Source: JABSOG01 sp041583135 (lineage in GTDB: Bacteria > Pseudomonadota > Gammaproteobacteria > Enterobacterales > Alteromonadaceae). From it: a DNA stretch of 64,000 nucleotides. How positions within the stretch are numbered: the first letter of the stretch is position 1; every line of letters begins with the position of its first letter. Made by a program: the position numbers and the translations under genes. The notes under the pieces are model-generated. The model saw nothing but the letters and a program-made list of their open reading frames with translations, made no database searches and was not told the origin of the DNA. Of this stretch, positions 43,581 through 53,152 are shown piece after piece. The stretch covers positions 5,244-69,243 of the forward strand of contig JBFHGJ010000017.1 in the NCBI GenBank assembly GCA_041583135.1, written 5' to 3'.

Positions 43581-44103
43581 GCGCGCTCAACAGGGATTTA
43601 GCCTAATAGAATTGATCGCCGGTATCGTGATTTTTGCGGTGGCGGTAAGCGCCATGACCGGTGTGTTGTTTCCACATGCTCGAAAAAGCGTCGATCCGGT
43701 TTATCAAGTGCGTGCCGCCGAACTGGGGCAGTCGTTACTCAATGAGATCTTAGGCAAAGCGTTCGATGAGCAAACCGACTATACCACAGGACGACGTTGC
43801 GGCGAGGGGGGGACGAGCTGTACATTGGCTGGTGCTCTTGGTCCCGATGTGGCTGAAGCTGGGGTGAATGATTTTGACGATGTTGATGATTATGATGGCT
43901 ATACTCAGCAGCAAGCGCAGCTCGACAATGGGGTCAATTACAACACCTTGTATCGCAACTTCAGCTTTACCGTGAGTGTCGCCTATGACGGCGATTTCAA
44001 CGGTGTGAACGACAACCTGACCATGGCCAAGCGGGTCGATATTGCGATCACCACGCCCGGCGGCGAGACTTTTCAGTTTTCTGGCTATAAGGGGAACTTT
44101 TGA
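43567..44103 (+). CDS. mshD: MSHA minor pilin MshD (PilV-like)
   Basis: 178-aa prepilin with leader MSANKRAQQG, cleavage G/FSLIE, helix LIAGIVIFAVAVSAMTG, then RAAELGQSLLNEILGKAFDE, a PilV/MshD feature. A Cys pair sits in RRCGEGGTSC. Overlaps mshC and, by one base, mshO. Likely part of the tip/initiation complex. Confidence 0.88.
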   Translation: MSANKRAQQGFSLIELIAGIVIFAVAVSAMTGVLFPHARKSVDPVYQVRAAELGQSLLNEILGKAFDEQTDYTTGRRCGEGGTSCTLAGALGPDVAEAGVNDFDDVDDYDGYTQQQAQLDNGVNYNTLYRNFSFTVSVAYDGDFNGVNDNLTMAKRVDIAITTPGGETFQFSGYKGNF

Positions 44104-44933
44104 TGAGCGCTGGGCTGCGTAAAAAGCGGCATAGAGCGGCCGGTTTTACCCTTATTGAAATGGTGGCGGTGATAGTGGTGCTTGGCATAGTTACCGCTGG
44201 CTTTATCGACTTTTTGGGGCTGGGGACTAAGGTATATGTGGATGCGGTTGGCCGTGAACAAGTGGTCAGTCAAACTCGCTACATGATGGAACGAGCGACC
44301 CGAGAAGTACGAGAAGCGCTGCCAAACAGCGTCAGAGTGGCGACGGTGGGCAATGTGCAGTGTATTGAATTTGTGCCGATTGCCGCCAGCTCGACTTATA
44401 TCAATATTGCGGTTGCTCCCGAGGCGCCAAATAGTAGCGTGAAGCTCGTGATGCATGATGTCGCAGGCATCGATGCCGATAAAATTGTGGTTTACCCTCT
44501 GTCGAGCTTTGACGTCTATGGCAGCGACCCGGCAACAGCAACCACAGGTAATATTTTTAAACTGGCGGCAGTGCCGGGGAACGGCAGCGCAGCGCAAACG
44601 GTCAACTTGCTCAATAGCGTTCGTTTTGATGCCGATTCACCTACCGGACGATACTTTTTGGTTAAAAATGCCGTGGCCTATTGTGCCGACAGCAACAGTG
44701 GCACCATAAGGCGTTATGGTAATTACTGGCCGCCTTTGGCCGGCCAACAGGTTCCGCCGCAAAACGCCATCGGAGTATTGATGGCGGAGAATCTTAAATC
44801 GGGAAGTGCGCCATTTGATTACGCGTCGGCGACTTTGGTGACCAATGCGGTCGTACAAATGACCTTTGACGTGGTGCGAAACGGCGAAGAAGTCAACTTT
44901 CATCACGAGGTACATTTGATCAATGTACCATAG
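44103..44933 (+). CDS. mshO: MSHA minor pilin MshO (PilW-like)
   Basis: 276-aa prepilin. Leader of 14 residues ending AAG, cleavage G/FTLIE, helix MVAVIVVLGIVTAGFIDFLG, and RYMMERATREVREALPNS following, typical of MshO. ATG at 44103 overlaps the mshD stop; a TTG one codon upstream is possible. Its end overlaps mshP by 11 bases. Confidence 0.9.
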   Translation: MSAGLRKKRHRAAGFTLIEMVAVIVVLGIVTAGFIDFLGLGTKVYVDAVGREQVVSQTRYMMERATREVREALPNSVRVATVGNVQCIEFVPIAASSTYINIAVAPEAPNSSVKLVMHDVAGIDADKIVVYPLSSFDVYGSDPATATTGNIFKLAAVPGNGSAAQTVNLLNSVRFDADSPTGRYFLVKNAVAYCADSNSGTIRRYGNYWPPLAGQQVPPQNAIGVLMAENLKSGSAPFDYASATLVTNAVVQMTFDVVRNGEEVNFHHEVHLINVP

Positions 44934-45375
44934 ACGTTTTAAAACCCGTTCGTCGCAACGCGGCAGTATGTTGTTGGTGGCGATATTTGTTCTCACGGTG
45001 ATGATATTTCTCGCGGTGTCGATGCAGGATGTGTTTAGCAATGCCAGCCGTTCCGTTGCTTATGAAGTATATGGTACCCGAGCGCTGAGCGCGGCCAACG
45101 CCGGCGCAGAAAGCGCTTTGCAAAAAATATTCTATCCGGTGTCGGAGGCCGATAAACTCAGCTTTAATGCCGATCAGGCGTCACTGACATTAAACCTCTC
45201 GGCGATTGACGGTTTTAATGGGTGTAACGTTGCGGTCACCGTTGGCCGTTTTACCATTACCGATAGCGATTATTTTTACGATTATACCCACTACAGAGTT
45301 GAGAGCACTGCAACCTGTGTGGCCGGTGACTTTAAGACGGTGCGTACGGTTTCAGTTGAAGGCCGAGAGCGATAG
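44923..45375 (+). CDS. mshP: MSHA biogenesis protein MshP (PilX-like)
   Basis: 150-aa PilX-like prepilin. The segment QRG/SMLLVAIFVLTVMIF resembles a prepilin leader and helix, but position 5 after the presumed cleavage is Val, not Glu, as in other MshP/PilX-type proteins. A Cys pair (NGCNVAV, ATCVAG) is in the small C-terminal domain. Confidence 0.85.
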   Translation: MYHRRFKTRSSQRGSMLLVAIFVLTVMIFLAVSMQDVFSNASRSVAYEVYGTRALSAANAGAESALQKIFYPVSEADKLSFNADQASLTLNLSAIDGFNGCNVAVTVGRFTITDSDYFYDYTHYRVESTATCVAGDFKTVRTVSVEGRER

Positions 45376-45444
45376 ATTGAGCGTCGGCGGGGTTACGGGC
45401 TATACTGAAGCTTGTTGTGCTTCTAAGGTAAGTGGTTGTTGAAC

Positions 45445-48400
45445 ATGCAAAAAGCGGTGACGAGTATCACAAACAGTGGGTTGCGCTTGACGGTGTTGCT
45501 GGTGGCGATGTTGACCGGCAGCCATGCCTTTGCACAATGTTCAGAGTATATGGGTCGTGCAACTATCAATGAGATCAGCACCATTCATAATTGGAAGCTC
45601 AACTACGGCGACTATATCGAAGCGGTGTTGCTTGATTCGAGCATTCCAACCTCGGTCACCGATGAATGGAGCTTGATGATTTGTTCCAACACCTGTAACT
45701 GGGCACATTTGTCTACCTTTACCAAGTCTGGCTCTTATTTTACTCGCGATAATGATTTTGTTTGGGGATTCATCAACTGGAACGGCAGTTTTGATGTGAT
45801 GCTGCGTGATAAATGGGGTTATACCATCGATTATGTTACCGTCAACAGCCATAGCGCTCAGCACCCTTCATGCAGCTTAAAATATGACTCCACTGCGTGG
45901 TCGAGTACATCCACTCGACGAACCCGCAGATTGCCCGATAGTACAGGTGATTGGGATACTCCACCGGGTAATTCACAGCCTTCGACAGAAGGTGAGTCAA
46001 ATACGACACCACCTGCCGGCGCGGCAACCCTAAGCATCGATGATGTTACTGTGAGCCAAGGGACTGACGCCGTATTTACCATCAACTTGCCCGGCAACAG
46101 CTATAGTGTCACGATCAATTATTCAACATTTGATGGCAGCGCAACCGGCGGCACCGACTATACCATCACAACTGGCTCGCTGGTGATACCAGCTGGAACG
46201 ACAACCGGCACGATAACCGTGCCTACTTTGACCAGCGGTGCAACGCAAGAGCAGGTGTTTTATTTGCTGTTGGACTCGGTAACCAACGCCAATGTGCCAG
46301 ATCATGTTGCTATCGGCACCATTGAAGCGGCAGGTGCGGCTATCGATCATTACCGCTTAGAATATGACGGCAGTGCGCTAACCTGTGAGTCTGAGACTGT
46401 TACCATTAAGGCCTGCACCGATGCCAACTGTTCGGCGTTGTACGCTAGCCCGGCTGCCGTAACCTTTACGGTGGCGACAGACGAACCCAGTAGTTCTAAC
46501 GTCAATGTGAACTTTACCGGTTCAACGACTATTACCGTGTCTGAGTCGGCGGTAACCACGGTGACCATGAGCCTCTCGGGGCAAAGCCCAACCGGGGCGC
46601 TTAAATGTTATAAAAACAATGTGCTTGACGGCACATGTAGCTATCAGACCAGTGATACCGGTTTTATTTTTTATAATCAAAGCGCCGCCAATACCACCAT
46701 TCCTACGCAAATCGCGGCGAAACCTTCCAATGTCGCACCAAACGCGGCGAATATTGTGTTAAAAGCGGTGCAAACCAATACCACAACGGGCGCTTGTGAA
46801 GCGCTGTTTGCCAACAACCAAACGGTTGCAGTCGAGCTTGCCTATCAGTGTCAGGAGCCATCAAGTTGCACCAACAATGCATTACAGATCAGCAACAACG
46901 GCAATAACTTCACTTTGGCTACCAATGGCGCCTACAGCAGCCATAATTTATTGTTTGCCAGCGGTTCGGCGGCGGAAATTGTGCTTAATTATCCCGATGC
47001 TGGAAAAATACAGCTCTCTGCACAAAAAACCATTGAGTTAGGTGGCGATATACCGGCCCAGCAAAGCAAAACCCTAAGCGGCAATACCGCGCCATTTATC
47101 GTTCGTCCTTTTGGTTTTTACGTCAATTTGGCGACCAACCCAGGGGCCAGTGATGTTAGCGGTGGAGTTTTTAAAAAAGCCGGAGAGTTATTTGATGTAA
47201 CGGTTTCAGCGGTGCAATGGCAAAGTGCCGACGATAGCGATAACAATGGGGTGCCCGACAGTCACGGAGCACTTGCCGATAATGCCCTTACCCCTAATTT
47301 TGGCCGTGAGAGTAACCCTGAGCAGGTTATTTTGACGCATACCTTACTTAGCCCTGCCGCTGGCAATGTGGGCGTGCTGAGTAACAACATTTTCTCTGGC
47401 TTTAGCAATGGCCAATCATCGCGCACCGGCAACAATGGCATGAGCTGGAATGAGGTTGGGATAATCAGCTTAAGCGCCACTAGCGATAGTGATTATCTCA
47501 ACACCGGCAGCAATTTGGTGGTGCAAAATGCCATTGGCAATGTCGGTCGTTTTGTGCCGAGCCACTTTCGCTTGAATGTACCAACCTTTACCCCGGGTTG
47601 TGGTGCTTTTAGTTATATTGATCAGCCCTTTAATTTGGCCTTTACTTTGTCAGCGCTTGGTGTCGGTGATATTGCTTTGAGTAATTATGATAGCGGCAAC
47701 AGTAATGATTTCCACGGGCTGGCTTTCATTGCCTTAGTCGCAGAGAACGATGATGACGGCAACGACCTTGGTGCAAGAATTGACATTGCCGGTCTCAACG
47801 GGGATGGCCGCTGGCAAAATGGCGTGATGAATGTCAATGAGACACCTAAATTCACGCGCTCTGGTATCGATGGTCCTTTTGACAACCTGTTTTTGGGCGT
47901 CAAACTCGATGATGGCGATAACGGTGTGGCGCTGTCATTGCTTAGTAGCGGCGGTAGCGGCACCGATATGAATGCGTCAACCACCGGTGCTTGTACTCTA
48001 GGTGGCTCATGCGACGCAATGGCGCTGCATAGCAGTTCGACCATCTTTCGTCTCGGACGACTTGGGGCGCAGGAGGTGTTTGGTCCTGCCAATAGCCGAT
48101 TGAGTTTGCCTTTGTATACGCAATATTTTGATGGCAGCCGCTTTGTGATCAATACATTGGATAATTGCAGCACATTGTTATCCAGTGAGGTGGCACTGAC
48201 GGGGAGCGCTGCCAGTCCTTTTGCTGCGAGTTACGATGTCAAGTCGTTGCAAAGCGGCATTGTTGTCGGCTCGACAACCGTCGTGACTTCACTGCAAACC
48301 ACTTCGACTCAAATGAGCGCAGTATCTGGGCTGTTTGATCTGACCTTGAGTGCGCCGGTGTTTGTCATTGGCGACGATGGTTACGTACCCGTTGATATTG

Positions 48401-48543
48401 ATCTTAGCAGCTATCCTTGGTTGCAATTTGACTGGGATACCAACGGCACCGGCAGCTTGGAAAGTTATTTGCCCACCAAAAATGTCACCTTTGGCCAATA
48501 TCGTGGTAACGATAGGGTGATCTACTGGCGTGAGAAGCGTTAA
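45445..48543 (+). CDS. mshQ: MshQ-like large secreted protein with Calx-beta domain
   Basis: 1032 aa, with a signal peptide ending SHAFAQ. Head: an N-terminal domain at about 30-165 resembling a lamin-tail domain (INEISTIHNWKLNYGDYIEA), then a Calx-beta repeat at about 190-288 (STFDGSATGGTDYTITTG, IPAGTTTGTITV). Next is a Cys-rich module from about 299 (DHYRLEYDGSALTCE, IKACTDANCSALY), and then a long C-terminal part ending GNDRVIYWREKR. That C-terminal part is shared with the next gene and with MshQ proteins. Start at the ATG at 45445; TTG codons at 45436 and 45439 are possible. Probably a surface or pilus-tip component; its exact role is unknown. Confidence 0.85.
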   Translation: MQKAVTSITNSGLRLTVLLVAMLTGSHAFAQCSEYMGRATINEISTIHNWKLNYGDYIEAVLLDSSIPTSVTDEWSLMICSNTCNWAHLSTFTKSGSYFTRDNDFVWGFINWNGSFDVMLRDKWGYTIDYVTVNSHSAQHPSCSLKYDSTAWSSTSTRRTRRLPDSTGDWDTPPGNSQPSTEGESNTTPPAGAATLSIDDVTVSQGTDAVFTINLPGNSYSVTINYSTFDGSATGGTDYTITTGSLVIPAGTTTGTITVPTLTSGATQEQVFYLLLDSVTNANVPDHVAIGTIEAAGAAIDHYRLEYDGSALTCESETVTIKACTDANCSALYASPAAVTFTVATDEPSSSNVNVNFTGSTTITVSESAVTTVTMSLSGQSPTGALKCYKNNVLDGTCSYQTSDTGFIFYNQSAANTTIPTQIAAKPSNVAPNAANIVLKAVQTNTTTGACEALFANNQTVAVELAYQCQEPSSCTNNALQISNNGNNFTLATNGAYSSHNLLFASGSAAEIVLNYPDAGKIQLSAQKTIELGGDIPAQQSKTLSGNTAPFIVRPFGFYVNLATNPGASDVSGGVFKKAGELFDVTVSAVQWQSADDSDNNGVPDSHGALADNALTPNFGRESNPEQVILTHTLLSPAAGNVGVLSNNIFSGFSNGQSSRTGNNGMSWNEVGIISLSATSDSDYLNTGSNLVVQNAIGNVGRFVPSHFRLNVPTFTPGCGAFSYIDQPFNLAFTLSALGVGDIALSNYDSGNSNDFHGLAFIALVAENDDDGNDLGARIDIAGLNGDGRWQNGVMNVNETPKFTRSGIDGPFDNLFLGVKLDDGDNGVALSLLSSGGSGTDMNASTTGACTLGGSCDAMALHSSSTIFRLGRLGAQEVFGPANSRLSLPLYTQYFDGSRFVINTLDNCSTLLSSEVALTGSAASPFAASYDVKSLQSGIVVGSTTVVTSLQTTSTQMSAVSGLFDLTLSAPVFVIGDDGYVPVDIDLSSYPWLQFDWDTNGTGSLESYLPTKNVTFGQYRGNDRVIYWREKR

Positions 48544-48876
48544 GTTTTTTACGCTGCTTGGATACGCATTGATACAAATTGATTGTTTTCAATGGTGAAT
48601 TTGCCGGTTTTTTCCTCGCCTATTGCAAGTTAACGCTTTAAGCGGCGCCTGAAGTGATAGCTTTCGATACAATCGTGTTTATGTGTCTATTTTGTCACTA
48701 TTTGTTTGCTGATTTGTTAATGCTGCGCCTTGAGTGTGTTGCTGGCACAGGCTATTATGTCGCGCTTAAAATAATAATCGCGAGCTGGTAAGAGTAGAGA
48801 TGTGTTCTATTTGGCCGCAAGGAACTTAAGCTTTTCAGGTAGTTAAACTCAAACTTCAAGTATTGGGGATAATTGC
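48544..48876. other. Spacer between the two mshQ-like genes
   Basis: 333 bases with no coding region on either strand that I can support. It is AT-richer than the flanks. No perfect terminator is visible after the first mshQ. TTGTTT/TATT-rich stretches (48690-48780) could hold a promoter for the second gene but none is convincing. GGGGAT near 48865 is the ribosome site for the GTG at 48877. Confidence 0.45.
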
Positions 48877-51800
48877 GTGCGCTTGCGATCATGGCGATTC
48901 ATATGTTGGTTTCTATTGTGGGGTGGGCTGTGGCCTGCTTATGCTCAACAGTGCGCACAAACTTTTAGTGACGGCCTAACCAACAGCAGTGATGGCGGTG
49001 CGATCCTGTTTACCAACTATGCCAGACTCATCAACAACCCCGATATCACCTTAAATACCACCCGAGTTTACAACAATGGCTTTATTGCCACCTGTACGAC
49101 TGCCGACTGTCGTGCATCAGGCCAAAGTGTGCCGCCGCTAAGCGGTGCTTTCGAAGTCAGTCAATCAAGTGCCAGCTATACCGTCAACGGCAACTCGGCG
49201 ATGGTCAATACCTCTGATTATCGAGATATCACCGTCAAACGCTCCGGCTCGCTTTATTTTAGCAGTGACTTTGACACCTATCGGCTGCGCAAACTTAAAG
49301 TCGAATCCTACAGCACTGTCTATATGACCCCCGGCACCTATTTTATCGATAGCTTAGAGCTAAAAGGCAATGCCGTATTGCACGTTTATGGCAGTGGTAC
49401 GGTGCGGATATATGCGCGCACGCAAGCGAGGTTTCGTGATGGCGCCATGATCAACGGCGGCGCCTCGGGTGACGCTTCTAAACTGTTTATCTACTATCAT
49501 GCTCAAGGAGATGACAAGCTTAAAATCGACAGTGGCGCAGCGGTAAGCGCGATGTTGTATTCTGCCGGGCAGGTTGAGGTTAAAGGCACCAGTGATGTCT
49601 ATGGTGCGATCTCGGCCTTTGGCAACATTCAGATCAAAAATGATGCTTGGGTGACCTATCGTGATACGGCGGTGGCCGAGACCGACTTTGGTGGCGCCTG
49701 CCAAAATGGCCCGGCGAGGGTGGATCATTTCGTGATAGAACACGATGGCAGCGGTTCGACCTGTGAGGCGGAGCGAGTGACGGTTAAAGCGTGTCTTAAT
49801 GCTCAATGTACCGAGTTATCTCAAGACAGTCTAAGCCTCGATTTTAGCGCGGCAGGTGAGGTCAAATCGAGCCATACTTTTGTTGGTTCAACCACCATTG
49901 AGTTTGAACATACTCAAGCCCAAAGCATTGCACTAGGGCTTAGCAATATGAGCATTACGCCTGTCAACGGCTATCGCTGCGAAAATGGTAACGGTAGTAG
50001 TTGCCAAATGACATTTAGCTCAGGTGGCTGCGCCAGTGGCAATACCTGTGCGACCACCTTTGCCGATGCCGCAACCAACAGCGCCATGAGCGGAAAAGTG
50101 AGCTTTAGTGACTGGGGGCGACTTATCGATAACCCGGATACGCAATTGCAATCTCCATTGGTTGAGCACAACGGTTCAATCATGTATACCTGTGGCAGTA
50201 GCGACTGCCGGGCATCCGGTAGTGTGGTGCCGAGCCTTGCCGGTTCATTTCAAACCTATAGCTCGTCGCAAACCCTTGAGATTGACAGCTGGCCGGTGAC
50301 CATCAGCGGCAACGACTATCGTGCGGTTGAGGTCAAAGACGGCGGTCAGCTCAATATGAGTTCGGCGTTTTCCAGCTATCGTTTTGGACGTTTGAGTTTG
50401 TCATTTTTGTCACGGGTGAACCTTACCCCGGGTGACTATTATATTGATGAGTTAGAGGTCAAAGAGGGCAGTTGGCTCAACGTTGTCGGCACAGGCACGG
50501 TTAGGCTGTTTATTGGTTCTAGCGCCGAATTTAAAGGGCTGTCTTTGATCAACAACGGCTTATTTGGCGATGCCTCAAAGCTATTTATTTACCACCATGC
50601 TCACAATGGCGGTAAGTTGGTGATACAGAGCGCGGCGACTTTGGCCGGTTTTGTCTATTCAAAAGGTGATGTTGAAGCGAAATCTTATGGTTCGATTTAT
50701 GGCGCCGTTTCGGCCCAAGGTGAGATAGCGGTCAAAGATGCCAGTGTCATCGCCTATCGGGGTTACGCTTTGGACGATACGGATTTTGGTGGTATTTGCG
50801 ATTCAAGTGGCAGTGGGGTTGATCATTATCGCTTCGAATATGGCGCCTCGGCGCTGACTTGTGAAACCCAGCAGGTTTTGATAAAAGCCTGTGCCAATGC
50901 CGATTGCTCGGCGCTGTACCAAAGCCCTGCCACCATTACCTTGCTGGCGGCGACGGCTCAGCCAACTGTTGCTCAAAGTCAATTTACCTTTAGTGGTTCG
51001 ACAACCGTCAGCTTGGCTGAAACGGCGCCAGGGTCGGTGTTTTTGTCATTGAGCCTTGCCAGTCCGAGCGCCAACTTAGTGTGCCTAGAAGATGGTATGC
51101 CCGATGCCAGTTGTGACTACAAGGCGCAGGATACCGGTTTTATTATCTTAAACGAGTCTGATAGCAACCAAATGATCCCGACACAAATCGCCGGTAAACC
51201 CAGCAATGTCGGTTACAACGCCAAGAGCATCGCGATACAGGCGGTGCAAACCGATACGCAAACCGGTGCCTGTACTGCGCTGTTTGCCGATGGGGCGAAT
51301 GTCGAAGTCGCCTTTGCCTATCAGTGTGAAGATCCGGGAAGTTGTTCGAACAATCCGCTCAAGATCCTCAATGACGGCAATGAACATACCTTGGCAACTA
51401 CAGGGGCTTATACTCACGCACAATTGCGGTTTGCCGAGCAATCTAAAGCGAATATTGCCTTAAACTATCCCGATGTCGGCAAAATTAAGCTCAAAGTCAA
51501 AAAGTCTATCGAACTGCTACCGGGTAAAACCGCTGAGCTGAGCGGCAGCAGCAACAGCTTTGTGGTAAGACCCTTTGGCTTATACGTGGATATTGGCGCA
51601 AACCCCGGTGCTCAAGATGCAACCGGTGGTATTTTCAGACGGGCTGGAGAAAAGTTTGACGTCAGCGTATCGGCGGTACAGTGGCAAAATGGAGAAGACA
51701 ATGATTTCGACGGTCAACCCGACAGTCATGCCGACTTGAGCGACAACCCGTTAACGCCGAGCTTTGGTCATGAGCAACACAGTGAGTCTGTGCTCGTCAC

Positions 51801-52992
51801 GAGCAACATTGTCAGCCCGGTAGGCGGTAATAACCCGCCGCTTGAAAACAATCGATTTAGTGCATTTACTGGCGGCCGCCAAAGCAAAACCGGCAGCAAC
51901 GGCCTGCACTTTGACGATGTTGGGGTGATCCGTCTGAGCGCTTCGACCGATGGCGACTATCTTGGTAGTGGTGACAATTTGACTACCACCATCGCCCATG
52001 TGGGGCGCTTTGTACCTGCTCACTTTCGTTTAAAAAATGCGGCTATCACTCCAGCTTGTGGTGATTTCAGCTATATGGCGCAACCTTTTAACCTCGCATT
52101 GAATTTAGAGGCGCAGGGCGTCAGCAACAATCCGCTGTTGAATTATCTCAGCGATGGGCATGGGCTTGCCACTGTGCGCTTGGTTGCTGAAAATGGTGAC
52201 GACGGTCGCGATCTGTCTGGGCGCTTGACTCAAAACCCCTTCAGTTGGCTTGATGGTAAAATCGACACCACAATACAACCGCAATTTTCTCGGCTAAATG
52301 GCGCACCATGGGTCGATGGGCCGTTTGACGACGCCGATATCGGTGTCGTCGTCGATGATGGCGAACCGACCATTGAGATTGCTCTTATCGATGGGCTTGG
52401 CGGTGGGGTCAATATGAACGCTGCTGCCAGCGGTGATTGCTCGTCGCAAGACAACTGTAATGCATTAAGGCTCAGCCATCAAAGCCAGCGCTTCAGATAT
52501 GGCCGAGTCAACATCGAAGCTGCCTATGGTCCTGCCGCTCAGCCTTTGAATGTGCCACTTTATACCGAGTATTTTGATGGTCGCAGTTTTGTCCTAGCGC
52601 AAGCGGACAATTGCTCAACCCTCAAGGCCAATGAGTTGAGCATTGCCGGTGTTGCTGCGTCGCCATTTGCGCCGAGCTACAACGTAGTGCACATGACCGA
52701 TGGTTTTTCGGTAGGTACAACTTCGCTGTTAACCAGTGCAGACAATACCACAACGACTACAATGGCCAGTAAAAATGGCGAGTTTTCCCTTGTGCTGAGT
52801 CCACCGCAATTTAATCAAGGGGCGCAGGGCTATACACCAATCGCCATCGATCTTAGCCATTACCCATGGCTGCAATTTGCCTGGAGCGCCAATGGCAAAG
52901 GCCCGGGAGAAACTACATTGCCGGGACAAAATGCAACGTTTGGTATATTTCGTGGCAACGATCGGGTGATCTATTGGCGTGAGCGGTTGTAG
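48877..52992 (+). CDS. Second MshQ-like giant secreted protein with duplicated head modules
   Basis: 1371 aa, signal peptide ending PAYAQ. Architecture A-B-A-B-tail. A (about 26-275 and 388-641) is a beta-rich module: it starts C-A-x-T-F, has a conserved DCRASG, LTPGDYYIDELE-like and TVRLFI-like segments, and ends TDFGG-C. B (about 282-384 and 646-750) has CExxxVxIKACxxAxC and GSTT. The tail (about 750-1371) is homologous to the end of the preceding MshQ, including SYPWLQF-like HYPWLQFAW and the last GNDRVIYWRE. Module A looks like a right-handed beta-helix-style repeat, but I cannot name it. GTG start with GGGGAT upstream. Likely exported and surface-displayed. Confidence 0.82.
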   Translation: MRLRSWRFICWFLLWGGLWPAYAQQCAQTFSDGLTNSSDGGAILFTNYARLINNPDITLNTTRVYNNGFIATCTTADCRASGQSVPPLSGAFEVSQSSASYTVNGNSAMVNTSDYRDITVKRSGSLYFSSDFDTYRLRKLKVESYSTVYMTPGTYFIDSLELKGNAVLHVYGSGTVRIYARTQARFRDGAMINGGASGDASKLFIYYHAQGDDKLKIDSGAAVSAMLYSAGQVEVKGTSDVYGAISAFGNIQIKNDAWVTYRDTAVAETDFGGACQNGPARVDHFVIEHDGSGSTCEAERVTVKACLNAQCTELSQDSLSLDFSAAGEVKSSHTFVGSTTIEFEHTQAQSIALGLSNMSITPVNGYRCENGNGSSCQMTFSSGGCASGNTCATTFADAATNSAMSGKVSFSDWGRLIDNPDTQLQSPLVEHNGSIMYTCGSSDCRASGSVVPSLAGSFQTYSSSQTLEIDSWPVTISGNDYRAVEVKDGGQLNMSSAFSSYRFGRLSLSFLSRVNLTPGDYYIDELEVKEGSWLNVVGTGTVRLFIGSSAEFKGLSLINNGLFGDASKLFIYHHAHNGGKLVIQSAATLAGFVYSKGDVEAKSYGSIYGAVSAQGEIAVKDASVIAYRGYALDDTDFGGICDSSGSGVDHYRFEYGASALTCETQQVLIKACANADCSALYQSPATITLLAATAQPTVAQSQFTFSGSTTVSLAETAPGSVFLSLSLASPSANLVCLEDGMPDASCDYKAQDTGFIILNESDSNQMIPTQIAGKPSNVGYNAKSIAIQAVQTDTQTGACTALFADGANVEVAFAYQCEDPGSCSNNPLKILNDGNEHTLATTGAYTHAQLRFAEQSKANIALNYPDVGKIKLKVKKSIELLPGKTAELSGSSNSFVVRPFGLYVDIGANPGAQDATGGIFRRAGEKFDVSVSAVQWQNGEDNDFDGQPDSHADLSDNPLTPSFGHEQHSESVLVTSNIVSPVGGNNPPLENNRFSAFTGGRQSKTGSNGLHFDDVGVIRLSASTDGDYLGSGDNLTTTIAHVGRFVPAHFRLKNAAITPACGDFSYMAQPFNLALNLEAQGVSNNPLLNYLSDGHGLATVRLVAENGDDGRDLSGRLTQNPFSWLDGKIDTTIQPQFSRLNGAPWVDGPFDDADIGVVVDDGEPTIEIALIDGLGGGVNMNAAASGDCSSQDNCNALRLSHQSQRFRYGRVNIEAAYGPAAQPLNVPLYTEYFDGRSFVLAQADNCSTLKANELSIAGVAASPFAPSYNVVHMTDGFSVGTTSLLTSADNTTTTTMASKNGEFSLVLSPPQFNQGAQGYTPIAIDLSHYPWLQFAWSANGKGPGETTLPGQNATFGIFRGNDRVIYWRERL

Positions 52993-53070
52993 GGAGGCGT
53001 GCAAAATCACGGTTCAGATGGCATTCTGCCTACGATCACAAATTTCTTATTATAATTATCACTGTTTTTC

Positions 53071-53099
53071 TTGCCCTGTATATTAGCCGTTGGTAAAGT
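53071..53099 (+). promoter_or_regulatory. Candidate mreB promoter
   Basis: TTGCCC, 17 bases, TAAAGT lies 54 bases before the mreB start codon; a TATAAT hexamer also occurs at 53051-53056 without a matching -35. A new transcription unit is expected here because the 160-base gap follows the end of the msh locus. Confidence 0.35.
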
Positions 53100-53152
53100 T
53101 ACGCCTGCGCACAAAAATGCTAATAACTGCCTTTTAAGGGACCCCTTGATAA

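Noticed and set aside
48743..48760. Sigma-54 promoter (TGGCAC) before the second mshQ-like gene
   Set aside because: The -24 half matches but the -12 half lacks the needed GC at the right spacing.
48952..50800. Mobile repeat or insertion in the second mshQ-like gene
   Set aside because: The repeated segments stay in frame, are diverged at the DNA level and have no terminal inverted repeats or transposase; internal domain duplication explains them.
45445..52992. The two mshQ-like genes as one gene split by a mutation
   Set aside because: Each has its own signal peptide, full tail and stop, with a 333-base spacer; they are paralogues.
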